In this document: positions 14,601 to 15,680 of the stretch, one piece after another | How the letters are laid out: every line of letters begins with the position of its first letter | Numbering within the stretch: the stretch's first letter is position 1 | Assembly: GCA_950069165.1 (NCBI GenBank) | Contig: CATMIT010000029.1 | Span: 1-15,680 of the forward strand | From: an uncultured Flavobacteriales bacterium | GTDB lineage: Bacteria > Bacteroidota > Bacteroidia > Flavobacteriales > BACL11 | Direction of reading: 5' to 3' | Length of the DNA: 15,680 bases | Position numbers and translations under genes: made by a program | The notes under the pieces: model-generated | Databases searched by the model: none | Told to the model about the DNA's origin: nothing | The model's input: only the letters and a program-made list of their open reading frames with translations

Positions 14601-14608
14601 TATGTTTG
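14601..14608 (+). promoter_or_regulatory. -7 promoter element of the secreted SprB-like gene
   Basis: TATGTTTG matches TAnnTTTG exactly and ends 30 nt before the ATG at 14639. It shares the stretch TATGTTTGT and a nearby TTAACT with the promoter region at 2902. No -33 TTG lies at the usual distance. Confidence 0.45.
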
Positions 14609-14638
14609 TCGGTTAACTTTATAAAGCAAAAGATTAGG

Positions 14639-15680
14639 ATGGTAAAACGGCTACTATTTTTTGTTGTATTTCTTATTTCTGTGTCGGCTTTTTCTCAATG
14701 TACCTTACAATTAGATAGTGTGCCTGTATCTTGTTATGGAGGAACTGATGGGGAAATTATAATTTATGCTTCAAATGGAACTTTGTTTTCTAATTTTAGA
14801 TTTGAACTTTCTTGCCCCAATATTCTTATGGCTACTCAAACAAATTGTTGTGGGCCTGTAGCTACTCCTTTCCCTTATGATTCAGCTATCTTTCCATTTC
14901 TTCCAGCTGACACCTTCATTATTGTTGTGACAGAAATAGACGATAATTCGCAAAATATTCCAGGGGGATGTGTTAGGCAAGATACAATTATTGTTGCAGA
15001 ACCTCCGGCTCTGAATGCTGGTGCTAATAATAATATTAATATTTGTGAAAATTCTTCTACTTTTGATTTGTTCCCGCAACTAAACGGAACTCCTGATGTG
15101 GGCGGAAGTTGGACGGAAAGCGGAAATACAGTTTCAAATATGTTTAATCCTTCAACTTATGGTACCGGAACATACACTCTAACCTATACAGTTAGTTTGT
15201 CTACAACATGTTCAGCTGCTGCTGATGTTACGGTAATTGTAAATCCACTGGTTGATGCTGGATTAAATGGAAGCAATACAGTATGTGAAAATGATCCTGT
15301 ATTTAATTTATTTAATTATCTGGCTGGTAGCCCAGATGTGGGAGGTATCTGGACAGACGTGAATAATATTCCTGTACCAAATATGTTTAACCCAAGTATT
15401 TCAGGAAGTGGAACATTTATTTATACTTATACTGTTTTAGGGACTCTTCCGTGTCTTGATGCTCAATCTACTGTAACAGTAGTTGTAAATCCGCAACCTG
15501 TGGTAACAATAAGTGGGACCACTACAATACCACTAGGAATGAGTATTGGAATTGATTTTACTTTAACATCAGGAACAGCTCCATTTATTGTAGTTTATGA
15601 TGATGGAACTGGTCCAATAACTTCACCATCTTTTAATTCAACTACAGGCACGATAATTGTAACGCCAAATGATACAACCA
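14639..15680 (+). CDS. Large secreted/surface protein with SprB-type repeat and tandem ~80-residue repeats (N-terminal part, runs off the window)
   Basis: From ATG at 14639 the frame stays open for 347 codons to the right edge with no stop. A signal peptide comes first: MVKRLLFFVVFLISVSAFSQ, with cleavage near residue 19-20. Residues 21-60, especially VSCYGGTDGEI (30-40), match the start of a SprB repeat. Two tandem repeats follow at about 125-203 and 204-285. They share a CEN motif, [GS]-[TS]-PDVGG-x-WT, NMFNPS, a GTxTYTxTYTV-like strand and VNP at the end. A further beta-rich PKD/Ig-like segment begins near 287. This is the architecture of long adhesins of gliding and T9SS-bearing Bacteroidota, which usually end in a gliding-motility C-terminal or sorting domain, outside this window. 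Predicted role: surface adhesion. Its total length is unknown. Confidence 0.85.
   Translation, partial: MVKRLLFFVVFLISVSAFSQCTLQLDSVPVSCYGGTDGEIIIYASNGTLFSNFRFELSCPNILMATQTNCCGPVATPFPYDSAIFPFLPADTFIIVVTEIDDNSQNIPGGCVRQDTIIVAEPPALNAGANNNINICENSSTFDLFPQLNGTPDVGGSWTESGNTVSNMFNPSTYGTGTYTLTYTVSLSTTCSAAADVTVIVNPLVDAGLNGSNTVCENDPVFNLFNYLAGSPDVGGIWTDVNNIPVPNMFNPSISGSGTFIYTYTVLGTLPCLDAQSTVTVVVNPQPVVTISGTTTIPLGMSIGIDFTLTSGTAPFIVVYDDGTGPITSPSFNSTTGTIIVTPNDTT
15011..15247 (+). repeat. Protein-level tandem repeat, unit 1 of the SprB-like gene
   Basis: Encodes residues 125-203 (79 aa). Key points are ICENSS, TPDVGGSWTE, NMFNPS and VIVNP. It aligns along its length with unit 2, with one or two single-residue gaps. 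The DNA has diverged, so the duplication is old. Confidence 0.75.
15248..15493 (+). repeat. Protein-level tandem repeat, unit 2 of the SprB-like gene
   Basis: Encodes residues 204-285 (82 aa). Key points are VCENDP, SPDVGGIWTD, NMFNPS and VVVNP, with the same spacing as unit 1. The next segment (about 287 on) does not continue this repeat. Confidence 0.75.

Noticed and set aside
15011..15493. CRISPR-like array suggested by the repeats near the right edge
   Set aside because: The repeats are ~80-residue protein units with diverged DNA, not short identical repeats with spacers.

Overview
The window comes from an AT-rich member of the Bacteroidota, most likely Flavobacteriales or a close relative. 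Four things point there. Three secreted proteins end in type IX secretion (T9SS) C-terminal sorting domains. A SprB-like adhesin begins at the right edge. The F1 beta subunit carries the phylum's usual insertion (502 aa). Nine of ten gene starts that follow an intergenic gap have an exact TAnnTTTG -7 promoter element instead of an E. coli-type -10 box. TAA, TAG and TGA all serve as stops, so the genetic code is standard.

Left part (1-3849): the C-terminal activation part of cobalamin-dependent methionine synthase (metH) is followed by metF, giving the last two steps of methyl-group transfer to methionine. metH is cut by an in-frame TAA at 30-32, and both sides of that stop read as MetH. A short GldA-like ABC ATPase converges on metF with a 4-bp overlap. 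Divergent from it is a lipoprotein alpha/beta hydrolase.

Centre-left (3854-6953): a leftward operon of three secreted T9SS cargo proteins joined by two ATGA overlaps. In transcription order they are an unrecognised 322-aa protein with a calcium-type DxDxDG loop and an EExxH motif, a 132-aa mini-cargo, and a 579-aa phosphodiesterase/alkaline-phosphatase-superfamily enzyme fused to a LamG-like domain. Two of the signal-peptide starts share a 36-bp near-identical DNA repeat.

Centre-right (7003-12236): rsgA and dtd (ribosome assembly and D-aminoacyl-tRNA proofreading) form a rightward pair. They are followed by a small two-helix membrane protein with its own promoter and a leftward YiiX-like lipoprotein cysteine hydrolase. 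Next come leftward atpD-atpC, with a clear intrinsic terminator, and the divergent ribF. No other ATP synthase genes are present.

Right part (12265-15680): a leftward UvrD/PcrA helicase, then at 14639 the start of a large secreted protein with a SprB-type repeat and two tandem ~80-residue repeats. It runs off the right edge without a stop.

No tRNA, rRNA, CRISPR array, transposase, integrase or phage gene is visible, and no gene-free stretch exceeds about 160 bp. Most of the window is ordinary chromosomal housekeeping. The parts worth following are the split metH, the three-gene secreted operon, the set of possibly leaderless promoters and the adhesin at the edge. I see no convincing new defence or mobile system.
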